DNA of 64,000 nucleotides from Candidatus Anammoximicrobium sp. (GTDB lineage: Bacteria > Planctomycetota > Planctomycetia > Pirellulales > Pirellulaceae): NCBI GenBank assembly GCA_012515235.1, contig JAAYYU010000042.1, forward strand, positions 81,122-145,121, in the 5' to 3' direction. Position numbers and translations under genes: made by a program. Shown piece after piece: positions 42,939 to 51,280 of this stretch. The notes beneath the pieces were generated by a model, which was not told where the DNA came from, did not search any database, and saw only the letters and a program-made list of their open reading frames with translations. Position 1 is the stretch's first letter. Every line of letters begins with the position of its first letter.

Positions 42939-45900
42939 TCAGAACAGCATTCGTTGCGGATCCGGCGTTTTTCGCTTCCTGCGGCCCTGAGCCTGCTGGA
43001 TTCGTTCCAGCAGTTCTGCGCGGATCGGCTCCAGGAACGGCGAGGGCGGCATGTCGCGGACCTGGCCGCGCCACAGACGCCGGCGCGCGTGGCTGAGCAG
43101 CAGCCGGTCGCGGGCACGCGTCAGGCCCACAAAGAACAGACGCCGTTCCTCGGCCACGTCCGCACCGTCGTGGCCGGATCCCCAGCGCAAGGGCAGCAAG
43201 CCGTCCTCGCAGCCGACCAGAAACACCACGGGGAATTCGAGCCCCTTGGCGGCGTGCAGCGTCAGCAGCGACACGCGATCGGCTCGCGAATCCCACGAGT
43301 CGGCGTCGGCACCCAGGGCCAACTCGGACAGGAACCGCGCGACGTCGTCGCCGCAGCGTTCGGCCAGCGGGTGCAGAGTCACGGGCAACTCGGCGGCCTC
43401 CGGATGCTCGCTGCGTACCGCGTCGGTCGCCTGTTTCAGACGCTCGCACACGCTGACCGCCGCGCCGTCCGCCGTCGACTCCTGCAGGAAGCGTAGCATC
43501 GCCTGCACAGCGGGTGCTTCGGTCCAGCGGCGATGCGATTTCTTCTGGAACGGGATGCCGGACCGCGCGAAGGCTTCGACCAGCGCGTCCGCTTGGACTT
43601 CCGTGCGGTACAGGACGGCGAAGTCGGCGAAGGACCGCGCCTCGACCTCCGGCGCGTCCACCCGGCCGCTGTCCAGCGAGAAAAACGTCGAACCGCCGAT
43701 CGAACGCTCGATCGTGTGGACCACGAACTCCGCCTCCGCCCGCTCGCTGGCGCTGGTGTGAATCGAAATTCGGTCTGCGTTCTGCGAGAGCGGTTGCAGG
43801 ATTCGGTCGGAGACCAGCGAGGTCGGAGCGATCGCTTGCAGAGCCGCCGCGACGATCGCCTGTGATGACCGGTAGTTCCGCGTCAGCCGGACGACGCGGG
43901 CCGACGGAAAATCGTGCGTGAAGTGCAGGAAGATCTCCGGATTCGAGCCGCGAAATCCATAGATCGACTGGTCTGGGTCGCCGATCGCGCACAAGTTGCC
44001 GTCGGCTGCGGCTAGTTGCCGGAGCAAACGGTACTGGTTGTCGTCCAGATCCTGATACTCGTCCACCGAGACCCACGGCCAGCGGCGCCGATACTCGGCA
44101 GCCGACGCGGGTTCGCGTTGCAGCCACTCGGCGGGCAGCAGGATCAGATCGTCGAAATCGACCCACGCCCGTTCGCGCATCAACCGCCGGTACGTCTGGC
44201 TGGCCGCAGCGTCGGCGGCCGCGGAGTCCGTCGCCTCGCCGCGTTTGACGCGCGAGATCTCGCCCAGCAGGCGCCCCGCTTGACGTTCGGACAGGTCGGC
44301 GCTCTCCCTCATCAGGGCCGTCCGTTCCCGCTCGTCCGCCACGCGGAAATCCGGCGGTAAATCGAACCGCTCGGCGTGCTCCCGAAGAATCGTCAACCCC
44401 AGCGAATGAAACGTCATGACGGAAACTCGCGAGCCGGCGTCGGGCAGGAGCTGGGCAAGACGTTCCTTCAACTCCTGCGCCGCACGGCGACTGAACGTGA
44501 TGGCCAGACAAGCGTCGGGAGGCGTGCCGCGGTCCGCGATCAGGTGCGCGATCCGGTGCGTCAGCGTCCGCGTCTTGCCGGTTCCCGGACCGGCCACGAT
44601 CAGCAGTGGACCGTCCACCGATTCTGCGGCCGCCCGCTGTTCCGGATCCAGTCCGGCCAGAATCGCAGACTCGGGCGTTGCAGAACCGGCCCTTGCCGGA
44701 TCGCGCTCGGCGCTCGTCTCCGTCTCCGCCGCCACGGCCATCGGCAAGTTTTGGTCCGGATCGAGGACCAGTCCGTCCGGGGGCAGAACGGAATTCTGTC
44801 CCGCGTCGCTCGCAGCCGGCCGGGCCTCCCACGGCGCGGACCTCTCTGCGGCCAGATTCTCCGTCGCCACAGTCGGCTCATCGGGCACTTGAAACAGCAG
44901 CGAAACGGACCCCGCGTTCTTCAGTTCGCCGTCTGCGAACAAGCGGATCCGTCCGTACTCGCCGTCGTAGCCGGCCTCGCGGATTACCTGCCCGCTGCGC
45001 ATCCGCCGGATCGCCTCGGCCACCAGCGGCGATCCGGCGCGGCGGACGTCTTCCAGCGGAGCGTGTTCCAGGATGAATAATTCGGCGCCGACGCGGCCGG
45101 TCAGATCCTCGTAGGCCTGTTGCACCTTGCGGCTCTGCTCCCCCACGCCGCGCACTTCGGCGATCATTTCGGGCAGCGGCACCAGACTGCGGAAGACGCC
45201 GGTCCGCGGCGGCTGGAAACCGTCCGCCCGGTCTGCCAGCGAGTCGACGCGGTTCATCACGCCGATCGTCAACGGCTTGCCGCACGCGGGACAACGTCCA
45301 CCGCACAATCTTGTTTCGTCCGGCGTCAGTCGCACGTTGCACTTGCGGTGCCCGTCCAGGTGATACTTGCCCTCTTCCGGAAAGAACTCGACAGTGCCGC
45401 CGTAGCCCGCACCCGTCCGCAGCGCGTCGCGGATGGCGAAGTAGTCCAACGGCGTCTGGAACACGCACGCTTCGCGACCGATCTTTGGCGGCGAATGGGC
45501 GTCGGAGTTGGACACCAACGAGAAGCGGTCCAGTTGCGACAGCCGCCAATTCATCGGCGGGTCGGACGACAGGCCCGTTTCCACCGCGAAGATCTCACTC
45601 GCCAGTTCGCCATAACAATCGGCGACCGAATCGAAGCCGGACTGGGAACCGAGCGCCGCAAACCAAGGCGTCCAGATGTGGGCGGGGACCAGATAGCAGC
45701 CGGTGCCGCATTCCAGCGTAATCTCCAGCAGGTCTCGCGAATCCAGTCCCAGAATCGGCCGCCCATCCGACTTCAGATTGCCGATCTTGGACAACTTCCG
45801 AATCAATCCCTCGGCCTGTTCCCAGCCGGGCACGTAGATCAGGTGATGCACCTTGCGCGTTCGCTCGTCGCGTTTGTAGATCGTCGAGATTTCGACTTGC

Positions 45901-46166
45901 AGCACAAACCGCGTCGTCTGCAGACAGGCGCGCGGAGTCTGTTCGTCTACGGCTCGCTCCAGGTCCTCCCGCAGGCGGAACAGGCCCGGTTCGGCGGGCG
46001 TCAAGTCGCGCTGCAGTTCGGCAAACCACTGGGGGTGCGTAAAGTCGCCGGTGCCCAACAGCGTGACGCCTTTGCGGCGAGCCCAGACCGCCATGTGCTC
46101 CAGATCGCCGTCACGGCTTGTAGCCCGTGAGTATTTGGAATGAAGGTGCAGGTCGGCGTAGAACAT
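42939..46166 (-). CDS. Endonuclease Q (PHP) - UvrD helicase fusion protein
   Basis: A 1075-residue protein. ATG 46166 has GGAAGGAGCC upstream and begins the PHP motif at once (FYADLHLHSKYS); the frame extends 46 codons further without family sequence. Residues 1-410 match Endonuclease Q: LLGTGDFTHPQWFAEL, SDGRPILGLD, PAHIWTPWFAALGSQSGFDS, FAVETGLSSDPPMN, SNSDAHSP, and the zinc cysteines C276, C288, C292, C295. EndoQ nicks 5' of deaminated bases (uracil, hypoxanthine, xanthine) and abasic sites. After a linker, residues about 510-1060 are a full SF1 UvrD/Rep helicase: GPGTGKT (K531), DEYQD (702-706), GDPDQSIYGFRG, RNYRS, TLHAAKGLEFP, VGLTRARDRL. Incision and strand unwinding are thus in one chain. 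Confidence 0.9.
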   Translation of the reverse strand: MFYADLHLHSKYSRATSRDGDLEHMAVWARRKGVTLLGTGDFTHPQWFAELQRDLTPAEPGLFRLREDLERAVDEQTPRACLQTTRFVLQVEISTIYKRDERTRKVHHLIYVPGWEQAEGLIRKLSKIGNLKSDGRPILGLDSRDLLEITLECGTGCYLVPAHIWTPWFAALGSQSGFDSVADCYGELASEIFAVETGLSSDPPMNWRLSQLDRFSLVSNSDAHSPPKIGREACVFQTPLDYFAIRDALRTGAGYGGTVEFFPEEGKYHLDGHRKCNVRLTPDETRLCGGRCPACGKPLTIGVMNRVDSLADRADGFQPPRTGVFRSLVPLPEMIAEVRGVGEQSRKVQQAYEDLTGRVGAELFILEHAPLEDVRRAGSPLVAEAIRRMRSGQVIREAGYDGEYGRIRLFADGELKNAGSVSLLFQVPDEPTVATENLAAERSAPWEARPAASDAGQNSVLPPDGLVLDPDQNLPMAVAAETETSAERDPARAGSATPESAILAGLDPEQRAAAESVDGPLLIVAGPGTGKTRTLTHRIAHLIADRGTPPDACLAITFSRRAAQELKERLAQLLPDAGSRVSVMTFHSLGLTILREHAERFDLPPDFRVADERERTALMRESADLSERQAGRLLGEISRVKRGEATDSAAADAAASQTYRRLMRERAWVDFDDLILLPAEWLQREPASAAEYRRRWPWVSVDEYQDLDDNQYRLLRQLAAADGNLCAIGDPDQSIYGFRGSNPEIFLHFTHDFPSARVVRLTRNYRSSQAIVAAALQAIAPTSLVSDRILQPLSQNADRISIHTSASERAEAEFVVHTIERSIGGSTFFSLDSGRVDAPEVEARSFADFAVLYRTEVQADALVEAFARSGIPFQKKSHRRWTEAPAVQAMLRFLQESTADGAAVSVCERLKQATDAVRSEHPEAAELPVTLHPLAERCGDDVARFLSELALGADADSWDSRADRVSLLTLHAAKGLEFPVVFLVGCEDGLLPLRWGSGHDGADVAEERRLFFVGLTRARDRLLLSHARRRLWRGQVRDMPPSPFLEPIRAELLERIQQAQGRRKRKTPDPQRMLF

Positions 46167-46300
46167 CCGCGGGCGGCTCCTTCCCAGAGAAGTGTGTTCA
46201 GAACCAGCCGTCGCGCGGACCGAAGCGCAGGGTTCGCGGCGATTCAGACTCCGGAGCCGGACGCTCGCCGACTCCGGAGCCCGTGGCCCGAATCCGCCAC

Positions 46301-47590
46301 TCACTTCCGCTCGATGAGCTTCATCATCTCTGCCGTAATCGGCATGACCTCAAAGTCCCTGAAGAACATTTCGCAGTCGGCCCCGCCGTGCATTTGCAGT
46401 CCGAGCTTGCCCGTTTTCTCGCACGCTTCGTCGACGATATCCGACGTGCAGAATCCGTTCAGCATCTGGACCAGGCGGTCGCCGTACGCGGCCGTACAGG
46501 TCGTATTCCATTGGTCGTCCTTGTTGCGCACCTTCTCGACAAACTCGTCGTTCGCGACGACCCAGCCGCGACCGGGAATCATCTTGCCGTCGACGATGCC
46601 GGCGGTGTGCCAGAGCGCGGAGTCTTTGCCGCCGTTGGCGATTTCGTTTTGGAATCCACGCAGGACCCAAGGGGCTTCCGTTTCCGCGGACCGAAAGTAC
46701 AGCGCGCTGTTGCCGCCGTGCATCCGGTACGTGACGCGGGCGATGAAGTTGTCGTAATCCTTGGTGGAAATGACCAGGCCGTCCTTCTTCTGGTCTTTGG
46801 AGTGAGCGCCGTGCAGAACGCCGTCTTCCGTAAAGGACCATTCTTCCGGGAGCACGAACTTGGCGTCGACGAGCTGGTATTTGCCGTCGTCGCCTTTGAC
46901 GAAGAACGGCTGCCACTCGCTCACGCCCAGATCCTGGATGCGGATGTTCCGCCACGCCACCGAGCCGGATTTGCCGGCGTGGATCTGCAGGCCGATGAAG
47001 CCTTGCATCGAGAAGCTGTCGAACATATCGACGACCGGCTTGCCGTTGAGCCAGGTCTTGATCGATGGTCCGACGCATTGGATCTCCACATCGTTCCAGT
47101 CGCCCTGCTTGCAGCTCGCCGTGGCGGCGTCGAGACGATCCTGCGGGCTGTAGATGTCGAGCCAGATCACGCCGAACTTGTGGCCGCGACGGCCTTCGTC
47201 GTAGATTCGGCCCGTCAAGTCGCCGCTGGGGGTGATTTCGTACTGGTACCCGTACACGCGCTCGCGATCGCCTTCGGCACGGGCGGCGGAGCGGAACTGA
47301 ACGCCCGAGTTGCCGGGTTCAAGGAACTTGTATTGCAGCTTCAGGATAAAGTTGCCGTATTCCTTTTCGGTGCACAGGAACGTGTTGCCCGGCGTGTCCG
47401 GCACGCATTTCCCGACGATGCAGCCGTCCGCCACTTGATACTCCGCGGACCCGCCGCGTTTGACCCAGCCGGCAAGATCCTGGCCGTTGAACAAGGAGTT
47501 GAACCCTTCCTCGACGTCCGCCGCCGGCGCGTGCGGCGTAAACAGAACGAAGAGCCCAAAGACCACAGCTGCGGCAAGAAACTTTCTCAT
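46301..47590 (-). CDS. Secreted protein with two 3-keto-disaccharide hydrolase (DUF1080) domains
   Basis: A 429-residue protein with a signal peptide (FLAAAVVFGLFVLFTPHAPA); ATG 47590 after GGGAG. Two concanavalin-like jelly rolls: the first starts at GFNSLFNGQDLAGW and has GNSGVQFRSA, GRIYDEGR and LNGKPVVDMFD; the second starts near VLPEEWSFTEDGVLHG and has GNSALYFRSAETEA and LWHTAGIVDG. DUF1080 members act on 3-keto-glycosides in the oxidation/elimination route, where Gfo/Idh/MocA or FAD enzymes first oxidise C3. Such oxidoreductases are present a few kb away (38259-41568), which fits. Ends 134 bp before the EndoQ-UvrD gene on the same strand. Confidence 0.88.
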   Translation of the reverse strand: MRKFLAAAVVFGLFVLFTPHAPAADVEEGFNSLFNGQDLAGWVKRGGSAEYQVADGCIVGKCVPDTPGNTFLCTEKEYGNFILKLQYKFLEPGNSGVQFRSAARAEGDRERVYGYQYEITPSGDLTGRIYDEGRRGHKFGVIWLDIYSPQDRLDAATASCKQGDWNDVEIQCVGPSIKTWLNGKPVVDMFDSFSMQGFIGLQIHAGKSGSVAWRNIRIQDLGVSEWQPFFVKGDDGKYQLVDAKFVLPEEWSFTEDGVLHGAHSKDQKKDGLVISTKDYDNFIARVTYRMHGGNSALYFRSAETEAPWVLRGFQNEIANGGKDSALWHTAGIVDGKMIPGRGWVVANDEFVEKVRNKDDQWNTTCTAAYGDRLVQMLNGFCTSDIVDEACEKTGKLGLQMHGGADCEMFFRDFEVMPITAEMMKLIERK

Positions 47591-48317
47591 CGTTGACTCC
47601 CATAAAAGTGGTACTGACGGAGGGGCTGCCGCGAGTTGCAGCGGGACGAAAAACGCGTTTCTCGCCTCGCTCCAACGCACGGTTGGCCGTCGCCGCGGAC
47701 GGCGTGTTTGCCGTCCCTGTGGCGAAGCCCAGCGGAAAAACGACCCGAACACGGAATGCTTGCACGACCTTGTCCTTTTGGGTGTCCTGTCGTTCGAACG
47801 GAATTTCGTGGCAGGCTCGTCAGGCAAGGGGGTCGTCAGGCAGGCACGTTCTCCAGTTTAAGACGCAGACGGGCCGTTTTCAAGGTGACCGGTCCCCAGG
47901 GGACGGAACCGGCGATCTTCGCCCGCGGTGTTTGGACGCCCTCTCCAACGGAATCGGCGTCCGCGGCGTGGGTCCTGTGCCTGGCGTGCGCCACTGCATC
48001 GTCGCCGCGAGTCAGGCCCTCGGTGATGACCAACGCCAAGGCGAATCGCGCGCGTGAGCCCGCAAGTTCTTCGGCCCTCAGCCGGCGTCTGCCACGCCCC
48101 CGCCGATCTCGCGCGAGGTGAACCAAACGGGCGGCCCTGGCGTGCCGGACCACGCGGGCCAAACCGGCGGACTCACGCCCGCCGCTGGCCGGATCGTCTG
48201 CCACGTTTGGGTTTCCGCAGTCGGCCGTAGGCAGCACGCCGTTTGACGCCTATATTGTAGCCCGAGCGAGCCCCTTGCTGGCCAGACTGCCCCGCGGGTT
48301 ACCAGAGGAGAACCACC
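47591..48317. other. Divergent intergenic region without genes
   Basis: 727 bp. It contains two palindromes, GGACGGC-GTGTTT-GCCGTCC (47697-47716) and family D copy 2 (48165-48184). Forward frames here (47460-48121) are Arg/Pro/Ser-rich and unsupported. The upstream regions of both DUF1080 (-) and the RAM-trp operon (+) lie here; no clear -10/-35 pair was found. Confidence 0.5.
48165..48184. repeat. Dispersed palindrome family D, copy 2
   Basis: CGGCGGAC-TCAC-GCCCGCCG: 8-bp stem with one mismatch; flanks AAAC and CTGGCCGG agree with copy 1 at 20643. Confidence 0.65.
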
Positions 48318-48566
48318 ATGATCCGAGCGCTAGTGCTGATGAATGTCGAACGCGGCAAGGTGCCGATCACCGCCAAACAACTCGCGGCGATGGACGAAGT
48401 CGTCGACGTTTACTCGGTAGCCGGTGACTACGACCTGGTGGCCATCATTCAAAGCGCGGAGTACGAACGGCTGGCGGAAATCGTCACCGAGAAGCTGCAG
48501 ACCATCGACACCGTGAACCAAACCACCACGCTGATGGCGTTCCGCAACTATAAGTTCGCTCTTTGA
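48318..48566 (+). CDS. Stand-alone RAM (Lrp/AsnC ligand-binding) domain protein
   Basis: An 82-residue alpha/beta protein consisting only of the effector-binding domain of Lrp/AsnC regulators (IRALVLMNVERG, VVDVYSVAGDYDLVAIIQ, TIDTVNQTTTLMAFRNYK). There is no helix-turn-helix. Ribosome binding site AGAGGAG. Such proteins bind amino acids and may modulate a partner enzyme or a full-length Lrp. It lies 19 bp upstream of trpD, suggesting sensing of tryptophan or another aromatic compound (inference). Confidence 0.88.
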   Translation: MIRALVLMNVERGKVPITAKQLAAMDEVVDVYSVAGDYDLVAIIQSAEYERLAEIVTEKLQTIDTVNQTTTLMAFRNYKFAL

Positions 48567-48585
48567 GGAAAGGGAAACGCACACG

Positions 48586-49620
48586 ATGATCCGCGCGGCT
48601 TTGCGAAAACTGACGGTGGGCGAACAGTTGAACGAAGAGGAGGTCTTCGGCGTCATCGGGGGCGTCCGGCGGGGAGAAATCACGGACGTCCAGATCGCGG
48701 GCTTCCTGGTCGCGCTGCTGATGAAGGGGCCGACGATCCGCGAGGTGGCCTCGATCGCTCGCGCGATGCACGCCAACTGCGCGCAGATTTCCCCGCAGGT
48801 CCAGGGGGAACTGATCGACACCTGCGGGACCGGCGGCGGGCGGACGACGTTCAATTGCTCGACCACGGTGGCCCTGGTCGCCGCCGCCGCGGGCATCCCC
48901 GTGGCCAAGCACGGCAGCCGGTCCCTGTCGTCCTCCTCCGGCAGCGCGGATGTGTTGGAGAAGTTGGGCGTGGCCATCGACCTCACCCCGCCGCAAGCGG
49001 AGAAGCTGATCGAGGCCGCAGGCATTGGCTTTCTGTACGCCCCCAATTTCCATCCGGTCATGCACAAGGTGCTCCCGCCCGAAATGGCCCTGGGGATCAA
49101 AACCATTTTCTATACCATCATCGGGCCGCTGATCAACCCGGCCCACGCCCGGCGGCACGTCTTGGGAGTCTATCGGCCCGAACTGGTGTCGATGGTCGCG
49201 GACGTCCTGGTCGAACTCGACTTCCGGCACGCCCTCGTGGTGCATGGTCTGGACGGGCTGGATGAAATTTCCGTGATCGGCAAGACGTCGGCGGCCGAAG
49301 TCAAGGACGGCTGGGCCAAGAAGTACGAGTTGGACCCGGGCGATTTCGGCTTGCCGCGCTATACCTACGAGGAATTGGCGGGCGGGGATGCTCAGCAGAA
49401 CGCGGACCTGGTGCGCGCCATCCTGGCCGGCCAGGAACGGGGCGCGCGGCGCGACATGGTGCTCGCCAACGCCGCGGCCGCCTTGCTGGTGGGCGGAAAG
49501 GCGGCCGACCTGCGCACGGGCGCCAAACTGGCGGCGGAAGTGATCGACAGCGGGGCCGCCCGCCAGAAACTGGACCAGTTGATTTCGGAATCGAATCGGA
49601 TCGCGAGCGGGGGCGGATGA
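48586..49620 (+). CDS. trpD: Anthranilate phosphoribosyltransferase
   Basis: A 344-residue enzyme transferring phosphoribose from PRPP to anthranilate. Motifs: DTCGTGGGRTTFNCST (PRPP-binding GTGG), KHGSRSLSSSSGSADVLEKLGV, and the anthranilate-binding region NFHPVMHKV. The usual KHGNR is KHGSR here, as in some archaeal and divergent TrpD proteins. GPLINPAHA is conserved. Its stop overlaps the trpC start (ATGA at 49617). Confidence 0.92.
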   Translation: MIRAALRKLTVGEQLNEEEVFGVIGGVRRGEITDVQIAGFLVALLMKGPTIREVASIARAMHANCAQISPQVQGELIDTCGTGGGRTTFNCSTTVALVAAAAGIPVAKHGSRSLSSSSGSADVLEKLGVAIDLTPPQAEKLIEAAGIGFLYAPNFHPVMHKVLPPEMALGIKTIFYTIIGPLINPAHARRHVLGVYRPELVSMVADVLVELDFRHALVVHGLDGLDEISVIGKTSAAEVKDGWAKKYELDPGDFGLPRYTYEELAGGDAQQNADLVRAILAGQERGARRDMVLANAAAALLVGGKAADLRTGAKLAAEVIDSGAARQKLDQLISESNRIASGGG

Positions 49621-50333
49621 AGATGCAGCACCGGCAGCGCAGATTCACAGCAGCTCTGGACGCCGCGCGGCGGGCAGGCCAGATCCCCTTGATTTCCGAG
49701 GTCAAAATCCAAAGCCCCAAGGCGGGAGATCTGCTGGCCGGCCGAGACCCTGTGGCCTTGGCCCGCAACATGGCGGAGGGAGGAGCGGCTTGCCTGTCCG
49801 TGGTCACCGAGGGCCCGCGGTTTGGCGGCAGCCTGCAACTGCTCCGCACGCTGTCGGCGTCCGTCTCGCTGCCGATTCTGCGGAAAGACTTTGTCACGGA
49901 CCGGGAAGACGTACGGGCCACGCGCGAGCACGGCGCGTCGTGCCTGCTGCTGATGGCGGCCGTGCTCGATTGGCCGAGGCTCGTAAAACTGCACGAGGAA
50001 GCTCGCCGTTGCGGGCTGGAAACGCTGGTCGAGGTGCATGACGAGCGGGAACTCCGCCAGGCAGTGACCCTGGACCTGGATCTGCTGGGCATCAACAACC
50101 GGGATATTCGCCAACTCGAAACCGACGACGGCACCGTGGCCCGCACACTCCGGTTGCTGCGGTTGGTCCCGGCCGGCATCCGGACCGTCAGCGAAAGCGC
50201 GATCGCAACTCCCGCAGAGGCCCGCGCGGTGATCGAAGCGGGCGGGGCTGGCGTGCTGGTGGGCACGGCAATTCTGCAAGCGGACGAGGTGCAGGAAAGC
50301 GTGCGGCGGATCGTTTCGGGAAGGCAAGGTTAG
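49617..50333 (+). CDS. trpC: Indole-3-glycerol-phosphate synthase
   Basis: A 238-residue TIM barrel, shorter than the usual 255-270. Active-site segments: PLISEVKIQSPKAGDLLAGRDP (Glu and Lys of strand 1), LPILRKDF (general-acid Lys), LVEVHDERELRQA (Glu), LLGINNRDI (Asn), TVSESAIATPAEA and GVLVGTAIL. The ISEVK.QSPK.GD form in place of the bacterial AEIK..SPS.G resembles archaeal TrpC. It closes the ring of indole glycerol phosphate from CdRP. Three bp separate it from trpF. Confidence 0.9.
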   Translation: MKMQHRQRRFTAALDAARRAGQIPLISEVKIQSPKAGDLLAGRDPVALARNMAEGGAACLSVVTEGPRFGGSLQLLRTLSASVSLPILRKDFVTDREDVRATREHGASCLLLMAAVLDWPRLVKLHEEARRCGLETLVEVHDERELRQAVTLDLDLLGINNRDIRQLETDDGTVARTLRLLRLVPAGIRTVSESAIATPAEARAVIEAGGAGVLVGTAILQADEVQESVRRIVSGRQG

Positions 50334-50336
50334 CAG

Positions 50337-51020
50337 ATGATCCGAGTCAAGATCTGCGGGAATACGGACGCGGAACAGGTCGCCTGGTGCGTGGCCGCCG
50401 GCGCCGATTGCGTCGGATTTGTGGTCGAGTATCCGGTCGCCGTACCGTGGAACCTGTCCCGCGAACAAGCCCGCGACCTGATCGCCCTTGTCCCGCCGCT
50501 GACGATCCGCGCCGTGGTCACCGGGGGCGACGCCGAGCGAGTCTGCACGATCGCACGCCAGTTGCTGCCCCACGTGGTCCAGCTGCACACCGACAACAGC
50601 CTGGAGGAGACGGCGCGGATTTCGCGGACGCTGGCGTCACTCGGGATCAACCTGATCCGCGCGCTGCGGATCGACGCAGCCACGGGTCAGGCGTGCGGCG
50701 AGATCCCGGACCCTCTGCAAGCGGCCCTCGCCCTGCAAGACGCGGGAGTCGCCGCGGTACTGCTGGATGCTCGCACCCGGCAACTGCCTGCGGGAACGGG
50801 AGTCAGGGTCGATTGGGCCACGGCGCTGGCCATCCGCCAAGCCCTCTCCCGACCGTTGATTCTGGCCGGCGGACTGACACCCCAGAACGTACGCGGCGCG
50901 GTGGAGCAAGTGCGGCCCTATGCGGTCGATGTGATCAGCGGCGTCGAGTTGTCGCGAAGGGTGAAATCCCCGGACTTAATCCGCCGGTTCGTCCAGCAGG
51001 CCAAGGGGACGACCGCCTGA
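50337..51020 (+). CDS. trpF: Phosphoribosylanthranilate isomerase
   Basis: A 227-residue TIM barrel. RVKICGNTD carries the catalytic Cys; VVQLHTD follows, and ILAGGLTPQNV plus VDVISGVE form the phosphate site. The usual F.P.SPR loop is replaced by VEYPVAVPWNLS, a form known from archaeal-type TrpF. Last gene of the trpDCF set; trpE, trpG, trpB and trpA are not in the window. Confidence 0.88.
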   Translation: MIRVKICGNTDAEQVAWCVAAGADCVGFVVEYPVAVPWNLSREQARDLIALVPPLTIRAVVTGGDAERVCTIARQLLPHVVQLHTDNSLEETARISRTLASLGINLIRALRIDAATGQACGEIPDPLQAALALQDAGVAAVLLDARTRQLPAGTGVRVDWATALAIRQALSRPLILAGGLTPQNVRGAVEQVRPYAVDVISGVELSRRVKSPDLIRRFVQQAKGTTA

Positions 51021-51280
51021 GGCACACCCCCAGCTTGTCCCCGGTGGCCGCAGTCCGGTACTTGCCGCCCCCTCGGCAGTCCTGCGGGTGCAAGACCGCA
51101 CGGGTCGCGTCCGGAACCGGCCGTCCGGCATCGCCCGCCAATGGGGCTGAAACTCGTCGGTCGCTTCTCACGGTCCCTCCATCAGCCCCGCCCAGCCTGG
51201 GGTCTTCCCCCGATCCACCCGGCGGTTTACAACAAGCGGACATGGGAATCGATTGTTTTCTCACTAAAAGGAGCAACTTC

